A stretch of 64,000 nucleotides of DNA, taken from positions 162,828 to 226,827 of the forward strand of contig NZ_JACGWA010000005.1 of NCBI RefSeq assembly GCF_014077505.1, given 5' to 3'. The notes under the pieces are model-generated. The model was given only the letters and a program-made list of their open reading frames with translations, had not been told where the DNA came from and searched no databases. The position numbers and the translations under genes were made by a program. Positions 1 to 11,182 of this stretch are shown piece by piece. The stretch is from Colwellia sp. BRX10-3 (GTDB lineage: Bacteria; Pseudomonadota; Gammaproteobacteria; Enterobacterales; Alteromonadaceae). Positions within the stretch are counted from its first letter, which is position 1, and each line of letters starts with the position of its first letter.

Positions 1-122
1 TTAATACCTTCAACAAATACTTTGCTGTCTTCAACAAGAACTTTGGTCACTTTACCAGTTTTGCCCTTGTCTTTACCTGCAAGTACGATTACTTCATCAT
101 CACGACGAATCTTAGATGCCAT
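1..122 (-). CDS. rplX: 50S ribosomal protein L24, N-terminal part (cut by window edge)
   Basis: The minus-strand frame starts at an ATG at 122 and reads [20 protein letters not shown], then continues off the left edge, so only about 40 residues are visible. L24 is an assembly initiator protein that binds 23S rRNA domain I; the visible part is the start of its KOW-type fold, with the Asp-Asp-Glu-Val and Gly-Lys-Asp-Lys-Gly-Lys signature. It follows rplN by 12 bases, as expected for the second gene of the spc operon. The C-terminus is outside the window. Confidence 0.95.
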   Translation of the reverse strand, partial: MASKIRRDDEVIVLAGKDKGKTGKVTKVLVEDSKVFVEGI

Positions 123-134
123 TATCGTGACTCC

Positions 135-503
135 TTATAGTACTTCTGGTGCAAGTGAAACAATTTTCATGAATTTTTCATTACGAAGTTCACGAGTCAC
201 AGGACCGAAAATACGAGTACCAATTGGTTGTAAGTTAGCATTTAACATTACAGCCGCATTTTCATCGAAACGGATAGTAGAACCATCTGAACGACGAACA
301 CCTTTCTTAGTGCGCACCACTACTGCAGTAAGGACATCACCTTTTTTAACTTTGCCGCGAGGATTTGATTCCTTCACTGCAATTTTAATGATGTCACCAA
401 TGCGTGCGTAGCGACGGTGCGAACCACCAAGAACCTTTATACATTGTACACGTCGAGCGCCGCTGTTATCAGCTACGTTCAATTGTGATTGCATTTGGAT
501 CAT
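135..503 (-). CDS. rplN: 50S ribosomal protein L14
   Basis: The 122-residue product (E. coli: 123) begins [20 protein letters not shown], the conserved L14 start, and carries the basic [12 protein letters not shown] segment near residue 26-37. L14 binds 23S rRNA and forms an intersubunit bridge near the GTPase-associated region. It is the first gene of the spc operon here: the upstream gene rpsQ is followed by its own terminator at 801-830, and there is a 358-base gap holding a promoter-like site at 607-615. rplX follows at once. Confidence 0.98.
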   Translation of the reverse strand: MIQMQSQLNVADNSGARRVQCIKVLGGSHRRYARIGDIIKIAVKESNPRGKVKKGDVLTAVVVRTKKGVRRSDGSTIRFDENAAVMLNANLQPIGTRIFGPVTRELRNEKFMKIVSLAPEVL

Positions 504-606
504 TTAATATGTCTCCGCTAAATTATCTTATAAAAGATTAAATTCAAGGCCAGAAATTTGACCCGTCACTGCCTTCTAAATCCCCCTCACAACGAGCGGG
601 CGCGAG

Positions 607-615
607 ATTATAACA
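607..615 (-). promoter_or_regulatory. Extended -10 promoter for the spc operon (rplN-rplX...)
   Basis: On the minus strand the sequence reads TGTTATAAT, a TGn-extended perfect -10 hexamer (TATAAT at 607-612, TG at 614-615), about 100 bases upstream of the rplN start. No good -35 box is present at 16-18 bases, which is common for extended -10 promoters. It lies between the S10 terminator (801-830) and rplN, the right place for an independent spc promoter. The remaining 504-606 and 616-800 stretches show no gene. Confidence 0.55.
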
Positions 616-800
616 CCAGTGTTTTAAAAGTGATACTTAATTTAGCTAAAAAGTAACCACTTACCTAGGAAGGTACTGCTCAATAAACATGCAAACTATA
701 ACTCGTGCATGCTTTGAAGCAATTAGATTAATGAAATGTGTACTAACTAGCCTCTATAAATAACAGGGTTAGTGTTCACATTATTTTTGTTTCGAACAAT

Positions 801-830
801 AAAAAAGGCCCTGCCGAAGCAGAGCCTTTT
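801..830 (-). terminator. Rho-independent terminator of the S10 operon
   Basis: On the minus strand a 10-12 bp stem with a UUCG tetraloop (C-TTCG-G) is followed by TTTTTT. It begins 32 bases after the rpsQ stop. The A-tract on the other arm makes it nearly symmetrical, but no plus-strand gene runs into it. Confidence 0.9.
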
Positions 831-861
831 GAAAGTTCTTATTGTGAATTAGATTAAGCGA

Positions 862-1113
862 TTAAGCTTTTTCTAATACGCTTACTAATGTCCAAGACTT
901 AGTCTTAGAAATAGGAGCACATTCACGAATAGATACTAAATCACCAGCTGCACATTGGTTAGTTTCATCATGCGCTTTCAACTTAGTTGAACGCGTCATG
1001 TACTTACCGTACATTGGGTGTTTAACACGTCGTTCGATCAGGACAGTGATAGACTTTTCCATTTTGTCACTGACGACACGACCTTGTAGTGTACGAATTT
1101 TTGCTTCGCTCAT
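862..1113 (-). CDS. rpsQ: 30S ribosomal protein S17
   Basis: 83 residues (E. coli: 84). It begins [20 protein letters not shown] and has the S17 OB-fold motif with [20 protein letters not shown] and the C-terminal [15 protein letters not shown] segment. S17 is a primary 16S rRNA binder of the 30S body. Last gene of the S10 operon, overlapping the rpmC stop by one base, with the operon terminator just downstream. Confidence 0.98.
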   Translation of the reverse strand: MSEAKIRTLQGRVVSDKMEKSITVLIERRVKHPMYGKYMTRSTKLKAHDETNQCAAGDLVSIRECAPISKTKSWTLVSVLEKA

Positions 1114-1304
1114 TACTTACCTGCCTTTTCAGTTATGATAGTCTTAACACGCGCGATATTACGGCGTACATTTCTTTGCAAATGAGTTTGCGTTAACTGA
1201 CCTGTGCTTGCTTGCATGCGATAGTTAAACTGTTCGCGTAACAACTCAAGCAATTCAGCATTTAGCTCTTCAATGCTTTTTTCTTTCAATTCACTAGCTT
1301 TCAT
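1113..1304 (-). CDS. rpmC: 50S ribosomal protein L29
   Basis: 63 residues, the same length as E. coli L29. It starts [20 protein letters not shown] and ends in the two-helix coiled hairpin with [20 protein letters not shown]29 sits at the polypeptide exit tunnel next to L23, where trigger factor and SRP dock. Start and stop overlap the neighbouring genes by one base each, so translation is probably coupled with rplP and rpsQ. Confidence 0.98.
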   Translation of the reverse strand: MKASELKEKSIEELNAELLELLREQFNYRMQASTGQLTQTHLQRNVRRNIARVKTIITEKAGK

Positions 1305-1717
1305 TACATCACCGTTCTAGTTACGAAAGTTGTTTTGAACGGAAGTTTAGCTGCAGCTAAAGCAAAAGCTTCGCGTGCAATCTCTTCCGAAACACCTTCC
1401 ATTTCATAAAGAACACGACCAGGAAGAATTTGGCATACCCAATATTCCACTGAACCTTTACCTTTACCCATACGAACCTCAAGAGGTTTTTTAGTAATTG
1501 GCTTATCAGGGAATACACGGATCCAGATTTTACCTTGACGCTTCACGTGACGAGTCATTGCTCGACGAGCAGCTTCAATTTGACGCGCAGTCATACGACC
1601 ACGTTCCATTGATTTTAACCCGAAAGTACCGAAGCTTACTGAACTACCTACCTGTGCAAGACCGCGGTTACGCATTTTAAATTGCTTGCGGAACTTAGTA
1701 CGTTTTGGTTGTAACAT
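1304..1717 (-). CDS. rplP: 50S ribosomal protein L16
   Basis: 137 residues (E. coli: 136). It begins [19 protein letters not shown] and contains the conserved GFGxFGLK-type segment near residue 30, the [18 protein letters not shown] stretch and the GKGKG motif near residue 84. L16 helps position the aminoacyl end of tRNA at the peptidyl transferase centre and is a late-assembly protein. Eleven bases separate it from rpsC upstream. Confidence 0.98.
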   Translation of the reverse strand: MLQPKRTKFRKQFKMRNRGLAQVGSSVSFGTFGLKSMERGRMTARQIEAARRAMTRHVKRQGKIWIRVFPDKPITKKPLEVRMGKGKGSVEYWVCQILPGRVLYEMEGVSEEIAREAFALAAAKLPFKTTFVTRTVM

Positions 1718-1728
1718 TACTTATTCCC

Positions 1729-2427
1729 CTACTTACTGGTCTTGCGGTTAGGTTTTCTTTTAGGCTTAGCAGCTGGTTGCTCTACTTGTAATGGCATGTT
1801 GCCAATTACTTCGCCTTTAAAGATCCATACTTTGATACCGATAACACCGTAAGTGGTATCAGCACGCGCAATTGAGTAATCAATGTCAGCACGTAAAGTG
1901 TGTAATGGAACACGACCTTCACGATACCATTCAGCACGTGCAATATCTGCACCGCCTAAACGACCACTTACTTGTACTTTGATGCCTTTTGCGCCTAGAC
2001 GCATAGCATTTTGTACAGCACGTTTCATCGCACGACGGAACATTACACGACGTTCTAATTGACTAGCAATACTGTCAGCAACAAGCTGCGAATCCATTTC
2101 TGGTTTACGCACTTCAGCAATGTTGATTTGAGCAGGAACACCAGCAATTTTAGAAACCGCTAAACGTAGTTTCTCAACATCTTCGCCTTTCTTACCGATT
2201 ACAACACCCGGACGAGCCGTGTGAATTGTAACGCGGATAGATTTAGCCGGACGTTCAATTACAATTTTTGATAATGAAGCACGCTTAAGCTTTTCAGTTA
2301 AATATTCACGAACCAAATGGTCACCGTGTAAATTAGCTGCGAAATCTTTAGTACTTGCAAACCAAGTAGACGCGAAAGGTTTCGTGATACCTAAGCGAAT
2401 ACCATTTGGATGGACTTTTTGACCCAT
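1729..2427 (-). CDS. rpsC: 30S ribosomal protein S3
   Basis: 232 residues (E. coli: 233). It begins [18 protein letters not shown], has a KH domain with the [13 protein letters not shown] motif near residue 76-89, and the C-terminal S3 domain with [19 protein letters not shown]3 lines the mRNA entry channel and has helicase-like activity together with S4 and S5. The lysine/arginine-rich tail ([12 protein letters not shown]) is the usual end. Confidence 0.98.
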   Translation of the reverse strand: MGQKVHPNGIRLGITKPFASTWFASTKDFAANLHGDHLVREYLTEKLKRASLSKIVIERPAKSIRVTIHTARPGVVIGKKGEDVEKLRLAVSKIAGVPAQINIAEVRKPEMDSQLVADSIASQLERRVMFRRAMKRAVQNAMRLGAKGIKVQVSGRLGGADIARAEWYREGRVPLHTLRADIDYSIARADTTYGVIGIKVWIFKGEVIGNMPLQVEQPAAKPKRKPNRKTSK

Positions 2428-2438
2428 TCTAATATCTC

Positions 2439-2771
2439 CTAGCTATCAGATACAATCACAGTAATGTGACTTGTACGCTTAAGGATTCGATCCGCGCGAC
2501 CTTTCGCACGAGGCTTAATACGTTTCATTGTTGGACCATCGTCAACCATAATAGTTTTTACGATAAGTTCGTCAATGTCTGCACCTTCATTGTGCTCTGC
2601 GTTAGCAATTGCTGAATCAAGTACTTTTTTAACCAAAACAGCAGCAGATTTGTTGCTGAATGTTAAGATTTCAAGTGCTTTTTCAACATGCAAGCCGCGG
2701 ATTTGATCCACAACTAAGCGTGCTTTTTGTGCAGAGCCACGGGCAAATTTATGTGTAGCAATAGCTTCCAT
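2439..2771 (-). CDS. rplV: 50S ribosomal protein L22
   Basis: 110 residues, as in E. coli. The globular N-terminal part has [14 protein letters not shown], and the long hairpin that lines the exit tunnel is the segment [18 protein letters not shown] near residue 82-99. L22 forms the tunnel constriction with L4 and is a known macrolide-resistance locus. The hairpin shows no deletion relative to the usual length. Confidence 0.98.
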   Translation of the reverse strand: MEAIATHKFARGSAQKARLVVDQIRGLHVEKALEILTFSNKSAAVLVKKVLDSAIANAEHNEGADIDELIVKTIMVDDGPTMKRIKPRAKGRADRILKRTSHITVIVSDS

Positions 2772-2781
2772 CTAATTTCCC

Positions 2782-3057
2782 CTATCTCTTCGCTTTCTTA
2801 TCCGCGACATGGCCACGGTAAGTACGAGTTGGTGCAAATTCACCTAATTTGTGACCGATCATTTCATCAGTTACAAATACAGGTACGTGTTGACGGCCAT
2901 TATGGACGGCAATGGTCAATCCGATCATCGTAGGGATGATCATTGAACGACGGGACCAAGTCTTAATTGGCTTTTTATTCCCGCTTTCCACCGCTGTCTC
3001 TACCTTCGTCAACAAGTGTAGGTCTATAAATGGACCTTTCTTGAGAGAACGTGGCAT
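2782..3057 (-). CDS. rpsS: 30S ribosomal protein S19
   Basis: 91 residues (E. coli: 92). It begins [20 protein letters not shown] and has the family signature [17 protein letters not shown] near residue 68-84. S19 sits in the 30S head, binds S13 and contacts the A-site finger of 23S rRNA. It lies between rplB and rplV in the standard S10 order. Confidence 0.98.
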   Translation of the reverse strand: MPRSLKKGPFIDLHLLTKVETAVESGNKKPIKTWSRRSMIIPTMIGLTIAVHNGRQHVPVFVTDEMIGHKLGEFAPTRTYRGHVADKKAKR

Positions 3058-3085
3058 GGTGATTCCTCTTTAATTGTAAGTACTA

Positions 3086-3910
3086 TTATTTAGCACGACG
3101 ACGTACGATAAATTTATCGGTACGCTTGTTAGAACGAGTCTTGTAACCCTTAGTTGGTACACCCCAAGGTGATACCGGATGACGACCGCCTGATGTTTTA
3201 CCTTCACCACCACCGTGTGGGTGATCAACTGGGTTCATGGCAACACCACGAACAGTTGGGCGAACACCACGCCAGCGTGAAGCTCCTGCTTTACCCAAAG
3301 AGCGAAGCATGTGTTCAGAGTTGCCGATTTCACCTAAAGTAGCACGACAATCTGACTCAATTTTACGCATTTCGCCAGAACGAAGACGTAAAGTGACATA
3401 TGCACCGTCTTTCGCAACTAACTGAGCGTAAGTACCAGCAGCACGTGCAATTTGTGCACCTTTACCTGGTTTAAGTTCAATTGCGTGTACAACACTACCT
3501 AATGGTGTGTTGCGAAGTGGTAAAGTGTTACCCGCTTTAATAGGAGCATCGACACCAGACTGGATTGAATCTCCAGCTTTTAAGCCTTTAGGGGCTAGGA
3601 TGTAACGACGTTCACCATCTGCGTAAAGTACTAGTGCAATGTTTGCACTACGGTTTGGATCATATTCCAAACGTTCTACTTTGGCAGGGATACCATCTTT
3701 ATTACGCTTAAAGTCGACAATACGGTAATGTTGCTTATGTCCACCACCAATGTGACGAACAGTAATACGACCATTATTGTTACGACCACCAGACTTAGAC
3801 TTAGTGTCTAATAATGGTGCGTAAGGCTTACCTTTATGCAACTCCGTGTTTACCACTTTAACAACGTGGCGACGACCCGGAGAAGTAGGTTTACATTTAA
3901 CTATAGCCAT
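3086..3910 (-). CDS. rplB: 50S ribosomal protein L2
   Basis: 274 residues (E. coli: 273). It starts [20 protein letters not shown], and the C-terminal part has the near-invariant [17 protein letters not shown] segment (about residue 223-239) with the histidine linked to peptidyl transferase function, then the [19 protein letters not shown] tail. L2 is needed for subunit joining and A/P-site tRNA binding. The rpsS gene follows after 28 bases. Confidence 0.98.
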   Translation of the reverse strand: MAIVKCKPTSPGRRHVVKVVNTELHKGKPYAPLLDTKSKSGGRNNNGRITVRHIGGGHKQHYRIVDFKRNKDGIPAKVERLEYDPNRSANIALVLYADGERRYILAPKGLKAGDSIQSGVDAPIKAGNTLPLRNTPLGSVVHAIELKPGKGAQIARAAGTYAQLVAKDGAYVTLRLRSGEMRKIESDCRATLGEIGNSEHMLRSLGKAGASRWRGVRPTVRGVAMNPVDHPHGGGEGKTSGGRHPVSPWGVPTKGYKTRSNKRTDKFIVRRRAK

Positions 3911-3922
3911 TTTCGTAAACTC

Positions 3923-4225
3923 CTATGATTCCGCGCCAACGAAGTTGATGTCGCTGCCTTCAGCAAGTGTAACGTATGCTTTTTTCCAATCGCTTCTGCG
4001 ACCAAAACGAGCACCAGTACGTTTCACTTTACCTTTGACGTTTAATGTGCGAACACCATCAACTGAAACTTCGAAAAGTTTCTCAACAGCAGCTTTAATT
4101 TCAGCTTTAGTAGCAGTAGTAGCAACTTTGAAAACAACAGTGTTGTTAACTTCAGCAGCCATAGTGCTTTTCTCAGAAATGTTTGGTGCTAAAAGCACTT
4201 TCAGTAAACGTTCTTCGTTTATCAT
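3923..4225 (-). CDS. rplW: 50S ribosomal protein L23
   Basis: 100 residues, as in E. coli. It starts [20 protein letters not shown] and ends with the [20 protein letters not shown] segment typical of L23. L23 is the main docking site for trigger factor and SRP at the exit tunnel. Its start codon overlaps the rplD stop by four bases (ATGA type), implying translational coupling. Confidence 0.98.
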   Translation of the reverse strand: MINEERLLKVLLAPNISEKSTMAAEVNNTVVFKVATTATKAEIKAAVEKLFEVSVDGVRTLNVKGKVKRTGARFGRRSDWKKAYVTLAEGSDINFVGAES

Positions 4226-4827
4226 CCTAACATCTCCTCAAGTTGCTTAACTGCAGATGCAGTCATCAAAACTTTTTCGAAACCAACTAAACTAACTGGG
4301 TCAATACCATCTACGTCACGAACGTCAACTTTGTACAAGTTACGTGCTGATAAGAACAAGTTCTCATCAATCTCTGGAGTAACGATTAATACGTCTTTTA
4401 ACTCCAAAGCGTTAAGTTTAGCTACTAACTCTTTAGTTTTTGGTGTTTCAACTGCAAAATTTTCTACCACAACTAAGCGTTCTTGACGAACTAACTCAGA
4501 AAGGATGCTTTTAATCGCACCACGGTACATTTTACGGTTAACTTTTTGGCTGTGGTCTTGTGGCTTAGCAGCAAATGTTACACCACCTGAACGCCAGATT
4601 GGACCACGACTTGTACCAGCACGCGCACGGCCAGTACCTTTTTGACGCCATGGTTTTGCACCACCACCGCTAACTTCTGAACGAGTTTTTTGAGCACGAG
4701 TACCTGCACGAGCACCAGCTGCATAAGCAACTACTACTTGATGTACAAGAGCTTCATTAAACTCAAGTCCAAAAGTTGTTTCAGAAACTTCAAGAGCGCC
4801 TGAAGCGTCTTTTAATGCTAATTCCAT
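4222..4827 (-). CDS. rplD: 50S ribosomal protein L4
   Basis: 201 residues from the ATG at 4827, the same length as in E. coli; the frame is also open from a GTG one codon earlier, but AGGAG is better spaced for 4827. The tunnel loop is present as [19 protein letters not shown] around residue 54-72. L4 is also the repressor of its own S10 operon in E. coli, through the mRNA leader and through promoted termination, and this window has a leader of matching length at 5807-5983. Confidence 0.97.
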   Translation of the reverse strand: MELALKDASGALEVSETTFGLEFNEALVHQVVVAYAAGARAGTRAQKTRSEVSGGGAKPWRQKGTGRARAGTSRGPIWRSGGVTFAAKPQDHSQKVNRKMYRGAIKSILSELVRQERLVVVENFAVETPKTKELVAKLNALELKDVLIVTPEIDENLFLSARNLYKVDVRDVDGIDPVSLVGFEKVLMTASAVKQLEEMLG

Positions 4828-4842
4828 CACAAATCTCCTGGA

Positions 4843-5481
4843 CTAGGCTTTAACAGCTGGTTTGATGATTACGCTACCGTTGATTGCACCCGGAACCGCA
4901 CCTTTAATAAGGAGCAAGTTACGTTCAGCATCAACACGAACCAATTCAAGGTTTTGCGTTGTAACTTTCGCAGCACCCATGTGACCAGACATTTTTTTGC
5001 CTTTGAAAACACGACCTGGTGTTTGACACATACCTATCGAACCGTTTGAACGGTGAGATAGTGAGTTACCATGAGTTGCATCTTGCATTGAAAAATTCCA
5101 ACGCTTAATACCACCTTGGAAACCTTTACCTTTTGAGGTGCCAGTAACATCTACTAATTTCGTGTCGTTAAATAACTCAACAGTGATTTCACTGCCAGTT
5201 ACAAGACCTTCGCCTTCATTTGCATCTAAGCGGAATTCCCACAGGCCACGACCTGCTTCGATACCAGCTTTCGCAAAGTGACCGGCTGTTGGCTTGTTAA
5301 CACGGTTAGCTTTTTTGCTTCCCGTAGTAACTTGAAGCGCTGAATAACCATCGTTGTCAACAGTTTTAACCTGAGCAACACGGTTCGCTTCAACTTCTAG
5401 GACGGTTACAGGAGTAGATACGCCATCTTCAGAGAAGATGCGAGTCATACCCACTTTACGTCCAACTAGACCTATAGTCAT
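4843..5481 (-). CDS. rplC: 50S ribosomal protein L3
   Basis: 212 residues from the ATG at 5481, giving the usual start [20 protein letters not shown]; the frame is open 17 codons further up, but that extension overlaps rpsJ and lacks homology. The segment [14 protein letters not shown] and the [14 protein letters not shown] segment (with the glutamine-methylation region) are clear. L3 nucleates 50S assembly and reaches to the peptidyl transferase centre. A well-placed AGGAG lies before 5481. Confidence 0.97.
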   Translation of the reverse strand: MTIGLVGRKVGMTRIFSEDGVSTPVTVLEVEANRVAQVKTVDNDGYSALQVTTGSKKANRVNKPTAGHFAKAGIEAGRGLWEFRLDANEGEGLVTGSEITVELFNDTKLVDVTGTSKGKGFQGGIKRWNFSMQDATHGNSLSHRSNGSIGMCQTPGRVFKGKKMSGHMGAAKVTTQNLELVRVDAERNLLLIKGAVPGAINGSVIIKPAVKA

Positions 5482-5494
5482 GTTAAAACTCCTA

Positions 5495-5983
<489 letters not shown>

Positions 5984-5990
5984 GAGGCGA

Positions 5991-6018
5991 ATTATACAGA
6001 GACTGAGGATAATTTCAA
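5991..6018 (-). promoter_or_regulatory. Sigma70 promoter of the S10 operon
   Basis: On the minus strand TTGAAA (6013-6018) is separated by 16 bases from a perfect TATAAT (5991-5996). The predicted start near 5983 gives a leader of the expected size. This is one of the best promoter matches in the window. The rest of the 5807-6370 interval, from 6019 to 6300, is A/T-rich and shows no gene. Confidence 0.8.
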
Positions 6019-6315
6019 CTAGTTTATTTAACCTGATTAATATCGCCTGACGGCACTGTAATATATGATTAAAATAACCATGCGGACACTATAAGGAAGT
6101 ACGTAAACGATCTTCAAATTTATATTTATTATGCTTTTTTCTCCACTTATATCCTCACCTAAATTTATACCTATATATAAGCAAGACTATGCTCATGTTT
6201 ATTTATAATTTTGAACACAATAAAAGTCTTTTTCTTTAAATTTGCTACTTTTTTAGGCTACTTGGCAAAAATTAGTAAACTTAAATAATTTTTTATGTCG
6301 ATTCGTCTTGAGTAA

Positions 6316-6324
6316 TGGTATACT
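6316..6324 (+). promoter_or_regulatory. Extended -10 promoter of the second EF-G gene
   Basis: TGGTATACT is a TGn-extended -10 element (TATACT at 6319-6324) followed by the G/C-rich CGCGCG, about 47 bases before the start codon at 6371. No convincing -35 hexamer is present at 16-18 bases. The G/C-rich stretch just after the -10 resembles the discriminator of growth-rate-controlled promoters, which is an inference. Confidence 0.5.
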
Positions 6325-6370
6325 CGCGCGCAAAATTTCAACAATTCATTTTCATAAATAGAGTAAAGTA

Positions 6371-8470
6371 ATGGCAGATTTAGCTAAATACAGAAATATT
6401 GGTATCTTCGCTCACGTTGATGCTGGTAAAACAACGACAACTGAACGTATCCTTAAATTAACCGGTATGATCCATAAAATTGGTGAAGTACATGACGGTG
6501 AATCTACAACTGACTTCATGGAACAAGAAGCTGAGCGCGGTATTACCATCCAGTCTGCTGCGGTAAGCTGTTTTTGGAAAGATCACCGCTTTAACGTAAT
6601 CGATACTCCTGGTCACGTTGATTTCACCGTTGAAGTTTATCGTTCACTTAAAGTACTTGATGGTGGTATTGGTGTATTCTGTGGTTCTGGTGGTGTTGAA
6701 CCACAATCAGAAACAAACTGGCGTTATGCTAACGACTCTAAAGTAGCTCGTTTAATCTTCGTTAACAAATTAGACCGTTTAGGTGCTAACTTTTACCGTG
6801 TAACTGACCAAGTTAAAAACGTATTAGGTGCTCACCCACTTATTATGACTTTACCTATTGGTGAAGAAGATGATTTTGTTGGTGTTGTCGATGTACTTTC
6901 ACAAAAAGCTTACATTTGGGATGATTCAGGTCTTCCAGAAAACTACGAAATTACAGATATTCCAGCCCACATGGTTGATGACGCAGCTATCTACCGTGAG
7001 CAAATGATCGAAACTGCACTAGAAGCAGATGAAGATTTATTAATGGATTACTTAGAAGGTGAACTTACGCCGACTGAAGAGCAAATTAAAGCCTGTATCC
7101 GTAAAGGTACTAACGAATTAATGTTCTTCCCAACTTATTGTGGTTCAGCATTCAAAAACAAAGGTATGCAGTTAATACTTGATGCTGTTATAGATTACTT
7201 ACCTTCTCCTACTGATGTTAAGCCACAACCACTTACTGATGAAGAAGGTGAGCCTAATGGTGAGTACGCAATCGTTTCTGCAGATGAAACATTCAAAGCG
7301 TTAGCATTCAAAATCACTGATGACCGTTTTGGTACATTAACTTTCGTACGTATCTATTCAGGTACCTTAAAGAAAGGCGATACCATACTTAACGCTGCAA
7401 CAGGTAAAACTGAACGTGTTGGCCGTATGTGTGAAATGCAAGCCGATGACCGTAACGAACTTACTTCAGCACAAGCTGGTGATATCATCGCGATTGTTGG
7501 TATGAAAAGTAACGTTCAGACAGGTCACACATTATGTGATCCGAAACACCCAATCATCCTAGAAGCTATGGTATTCCCTAAGCCTGTAATCTCAATTTCT
7601 GTAACACCAAAAGATAAAGGTTCAACGGAAAAAATGGGTATTGCTATCGGTAAAATGGTTGCTGAAGATCCAACATTCCAAGTTGAAACTGATATAGATT
7701 CAGGTGAAACAATCTTATCTGGTATGGGTGAACTTCACCTAGATATCAAAGTAGATATTCTAAAACGTACCTACGGTGTTGAATTAGCTGTTGGTAAACC
7801 ACAAGTTGCTTACCGTGAAACTATTACTCAAGAAATTGATGATAGCTATACACATAAGAAACAATCGGGTGGTTCTGGTCAATTTGGTAAAATTGATTAT
7901 ATTATCCGTCCAGGTGAACCAAATTCTGGTTTTACATTCTCATCAAAAGTTGTTGGTGGTAATGTACCAAAAGAATTCTTCCCAGCTATTGAAAAAGGCT
8001 TCAAAGGCATGATGGATACTGGTGTTCTTGCTGGTTTCCCTGTACTTGACGTTGAAATTGAATTATACGATGGTGGTTTCCATGCTGTCGATTCATCTGC
8101 GGTTGCATTTGAACTCGCTGCTCGTGGTGCTTTCCGTCAGTCAATTCCAAAAGCTGGTGCCCAGTTAATCGAACCTATCATGAAAGTAGATGTGTTTACG
8201 CCTGATGATCACGTTGGTGATGTTATTGGTGATTTAAACCGTCGCCGTGGCATGATCGCAGGACAAGATGCTGGTGTTTCTGGTGTCCGTATTAAAGCTG
8301 ATGTACCTCTTTCAGAAATGTTCGGTTACATCGGAACTTTACGTACAATGACATCAGGTCGTGGTCAATTCTCTATGGAATTTTCTCACTACTCTCCATG
8401 TCCAAACAACGTATCAGAAGCGGTTATAGCTGAAGTAAAAGAAATGCAGGCTGCTAAATCTAAAAATTAA
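6371..8470 (+). CDS. fusA2: Second translation elongation factor G (EF-G2 paralogue)
   Basis: 699 residues with all five EF-G domains. The G domain has [15 protein letters not shown] (about residue 14-28), DTPGHVDF and NKLDR, where the paralogue in the str operon has NKMDR. Domain IV is intact with [20 protein letters not shown] near residue 569-588, but the Asp after the tip histidine seen in the other copy ([11 protein letters not shown]) is Ala here. It lies opposite to the S10 operon and ends in a clear terminator. In bacteria with two EF-Gs, specialisation for recycling, stress or slow growth has been described; which applies here cannot be read from the sequence. Confidence 0.9.
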   Translation: MADLAKYRNIGIFAHVDAGKTTTTERILKLTGMIHKIGEVHDGESTTDFMEQEAERGITIQSAAVSCFWKDHRFNVIDTPGHVDFTVEVYRSLKVLDGGIGVFCGSGGVEPQSETNWRYANDSKVARLIFVNKLDRLGANFYRVTDQVKNVLGAHPLIMTLPIGEEDDFVGVVDVLSQKAYIWDDSGLPENYEITDIPAHMVDDAAIYREQMIETALEADEDLLMDYLEGELTPTEEQIKACIRKGTNELMFFPTYCGSAFKNKGMQLILDAVIDYLPSPTDVKPQPLTDEEGEPNGEYAIVSADETFKALAFKITDDRFGTLTFVRIYSGTLKKGDTILNAATGKTERVGRMCEMQADDRNELTSAQAGDIIAIVGMKSNVQTGHTLCDPKHPIILEAMVFPKPVISISVTPKDKGSTEKMGIAIGKMVAEDPTFQVETDIDSGETILSGMGELHLDIKVDILKRTYGVELAVGKPQVAYRETITQEIDDSYTHKKQSGGSGQFGKIDYIIRPGEPNSGFTFSSKVVGGNVPKEFFPAIEKGFKGMMDTGVLAGFPVLDVEIELYDGGFHAVDSSAVAFELAARGAFRQSIPKAGAQLIEPIMKVDVFTPDDHVGDVIGDLNRRRGMIAGQDAGVSGVRIKADVPLSEMFGYIGTLRTMTSGRGQFSMEFSHYSPCPNNVSEAVIAEVKEMQAAKSKN

Positions 8471-8494
8471 TTCTCTTACTTTTAGTATTTTTAT

Positions 8495-8520
8495 AAAAGG
8501 ATGCTTCGGCATCCTTTTTT
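8495..8520 (+). terminator. Rho-independent terminator after the second EF-G gene
   Basis: AAAAGGATGC-TTCG-GCATCCTTTT forms a 10-bp stem with a UUCG tetraloop and a T tract, 25 bases after the stop codon. Confidence 0.92.
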
Positions 8521-8692
8521 ATTGCCTAAAATATACCTGTTATCAACGGTGCAACATATAGCCATTAGGTAAAGCTCATGATATTGTTTTCATTAATGCT
8601 AATAGTTAGTGATAAGCAGTTCATTTTCTATTACTGGTGTTAGTACGCTTTAACCCATAATTATAAGAATAATTTAGTAGGTATTAATTTAT

Positions 8693-10696
8693 ATGTTTAA
8701 ATTTATAACCCGTTCAATAATGCGCCAATTAGTTATTACTATTTCAAGTGCCGTAGCAGTATTACTGATCATTACATCATTTTTTGTTTTATCCAATGTC
8801 AGCGACAACACCAGAAAGCAACTTATATCAGATATTGAGCACCTCGTTACATTACAATCTACCAAAGTGAAGAACTTCTTCATTGCGAAGGGACAAATAA
8901 ACCATAGCGTATTTTCCAACCCGCTGGTGATTGATTGGTTCAGTACCTACGATAAGCGCCTAGCCGATATTAATAATAATAAACAATACCAAGATGTGAC
9001 TCGTTATTTTAAATACTTCTCAGAAAAAGATCCTGCGATCAAAAGTGTATTTTTTGGTAGTGAGAATACCCATGAATATTTCGATTTAAATGGCCGATAT
9101 GATGATGCAATGTACTTCACAAATAAACGTCCATGGTGGTCGGACGGCCTTACTAAAGGAAAAATGCATGTAACGGATCCAGCAGTAGACAATAACGACG
9201 GTTCAGTTTCAGCAACCATTACCTCGCCTTATTATCTACCCAATGGTAAATTATTGGGTATTGGTGGTATGGACATATTGATCACTACAATTGGTCAGGA
9301 CTTACTTGCACCAATTAAATATAAGAATGAAGGTGAAGCTTTCTTAATTACTGATACTGGTAAGCTAGTATTCTTTCCAGGTTTTAATGATGACTTTAAA
9401 CCTGGTGATAACATGGCCACTGTAGACAGCCACTTTTCAAACACCTCTGGCTTTGAAAAATTGCAAGCGACACTTGCGCAAAATACTAATGGTATTGCTC
9501 AAGTGTCTTGGCGCGGCACAAACTATCAAGTAATTTTCAATCAAGTTAAAAGCGATTATCCATTAATGAATTGGAAACTAGGTTTTCTAGTGCCTGAGCA
9601 ACTAATATCGCAACCTGTCGAGGAGGCATTCAGGTCTTCTATTGCTATTGTTATCGCGATTATTATTATGATTGCTATCGTAGTATGGTTAACTGTATTA
9701 CCTTTCGTTAAACGCATAACAAGACTTAAAAATGCCATGAAAGATATTGCGGATGGTGATGGTGATTTAACCCAAAGAATTGCACCGTTAAAAAATGATG
9801 AAATAGGTCAGTTGGTTGATGAATTTAATGTCTTTATTGATTCAATTCAAGAGTTAGTAAGGCAAACTGTCACTATTACTGGAGATGTTTCAGCATCAAG
9901 TGAGGCGGCAGAAAATATTGGCAAAGAAACTACTGATATTGTTGAGGCACAAAAACGAGAAATAGATCTTGTTGCCGCCGCTGCAACTGAATTGGCCCAA
10001 TCAAGCAGTGATATATCTAACAACACTAGTTATTCAAAAAAATTAGTTACAAGTGCTGAAGAAAAAGTTGCGCTAGGCTCAGATGTGGTTAATCAAGCTA
10101 CTGCTGGTATGCAACAACTGTCGAATAATGTTGATGATGCCTCTCAAGTTGTTCAACAATTAAAATCAGGGACTCAAACCATAGGTGACTTTGTCACGGT
10201 GATCCGCAGTATTGCCGAACAAACAAATTTATTAGCGCTAAATGCGGCTATTGAAGCGGCAAGAGCAGGTGAACAAGGTCGTGGCTTTGCCGTTGTTGCA
10301 GATGAAGTTCGTACCTTAGCCTCTCGAACACAAGATTCGACAGCTAATATTGAACGCATAATTGATGAGCTTCAAGCAACGGCAGTTAATGCAGTAAAAG
10401 TAATGGAGTCTAGCTGCTTAGAAGCTGAAAACAGTGTTCAACTAACACAACAAGTACAACAGGTACTTGCTGAGATTGCTGATGTTATTGGCCAGTTTCA
10501 GAGTCAAACTTTTGAAATTGCCAATGCTGTGGAACAACAAGCCAATGTTGCCGAAGAAGTATCTAAAAATATTGAGAATGTTAGAGCATTAACTGACGAT
10601 ACTGTCGATGCTTCTGCAACGATGCAAGCTAGTTTAGCTAATTTATCGAATCAATCTAATTCATTGTCTAAGGTCGTTAATCAATTTAACGTATAG
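8693..10696 (+). CDS. Methyl-accepting chemotaxis protein with Cache-type sensor
   Basis: 667 residues. A first membrane segment lies at about residue 11-33, an extracytoplasmic region of about 280 residues has the look of a double Cache domain ([17 protein letters not shown], then [11 protein letters not shown]), and a second membrane segment lies at about 314-336. A HAMP domain follows ([20 protein letters not shown]), then the signalling domain with the hairpin tip [20 protein letters not shown] near residue 510-530. It senses a small ligand and signals to CheA/CheW at the inner membrane. The ligand cannot be predicted. It is a lone gene, convergent with tuf, with no chemotaxis gene nearby. 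Confidence 0.95.
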   Translation: MFKFITRSIMRQLVITISSAVAVLLIITSFFVLSNVSDNTRKQLISDIEHLVTLQSTKVKNFFIAKGQINHSVFSNPLVIDWFSTYDKRLADINNNKQYQDVTRYFKYFSEKDPAIKSVFFGSENTHEYFDLNGRYDDAMYFTNKRPWWSDGLTKGKMHVTDPAVDNNDGSVSATITSPYYLPNGKLLGIGGMDILITTIGQDLLAPIKYKNEGEAFLITDTGKLVFFPGFNDDFKPGDNMATVDSHFSNTSGFEKLQATLAQNTNGIAQVSWRGTNYQVIFNQVKSDYPLMNWKLGFLVPEQLISQPVEEAFRSSIAIVIAIIIMIAIVVWLTVLPFVKRITRLKNAMKDIADGDGDLTQRIAPLKNDEIGQLVDEFNVFIDSIQELVRQTVTITGDVSASSEAAENIGKETTDIVEAQKREIDLVAAAATELAQSSSDISNNTSYSKKLVTSAEEKVALGSDVVNQATAGMQQLSNNVDDASQVVQQLKSGTQTIGDFVTVIRSIAEQTNLLALNAAIEAARAGEQGRGFAVVADEVRTLASRTQDSTANIERIIDELQATAVNAVKVMESSCLEAENSVQLTQQVQQVLAEIADVIGQFQSQTFEIANAVEQQANVAEEVSKNIENVRALTDDTVDASATMQASLANLSNQSNSLSKVVNQFNV

Positions 10697-10858
10697 CCAA
10701 AATAATAGAGCTCAGCGAGGTAGATAATTCTGCCACGTTGAGCGAAATTTTTAAGAAGTAAGTCACTCTATTCATCCTGCCTCCTAAAGCCGCCCTAACC
10801 ACACTAGTTCTTTCATAAAAACTGTCTAGTGAAATATGGCAAGTCCACTCATCAAAAC

Positions 10859-10884
10859 AAAAAAGACGCCGAAACGTCTTTTTT
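10859..10884 (-). terminator. Third (distal) copy of the tuf terminator hairpin
   Basis: The GACGC arm faces ACGTC, leaving one G-T wobble when read on the minus strand, with TTCG in the loop and A/T tracts on both sides. The symmetry lets it work in both directions, so it may also stop mcp transcripts arriving from the plus strand. Confidence 0.7.
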
Positions 10885-11001
10885 AAGTGCTCGTGTGAAC
10901 TAAAATTAAGCGATAATTCGTTAAGGTAAGAGCAGATACAACACCTGCACCTATCTTACGACTTATTACTCACATCTCTTATTCACCTTGTTCATCAAAA
11001 C

Positions 11002-11027
11002 AAAACAGACGCCGAAGCGTCTTTTTT
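11002..11027 (-). terminator. Second copy of the tuf terminator hairpin
   Basis: GACGC-CGAA-GCGTC stem with a T6 run on the plus strand and an interrupted A run (AAAACA) on the other side. It is a repeat of the hairpin directly after tuf, 155 bases further downstream. Confidence 0.75.
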
Positions 11028-11156
11028 AAGTGCTAGTGTGAGCTAAAATTAATCGATAATTCGTTAAGGTAAGAGCAGATACAACACCTGCACCTATTTT
11101 GCGACTCACACCTCACTACTCAACTCGCGCAACTCACTCACTTTATTCACTAAAAC

Positions 11157-11182
11157 AAAAAAGACGCCGAAGCGTCTTTTTT
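11157..11182 (-). terminator. Primary Rho-independent terminator of the str operon (tuf)
   Basis: Perfect AAAAAAGACGC-CGAA-GCGTCTTTTTT palindrome; on the minus strand the loop is UUCG closed by C-G. It lies 21 bases after the tuf stop codon and can work on either strand. Confidence 0.92.

Noticed and set aside
8689..8919. Minus-strand open frame of 76 codons over the start of the chemoreceptor
   Set aside because: It is the reverse complement of the signal anchor and Cache region, with no independent support.
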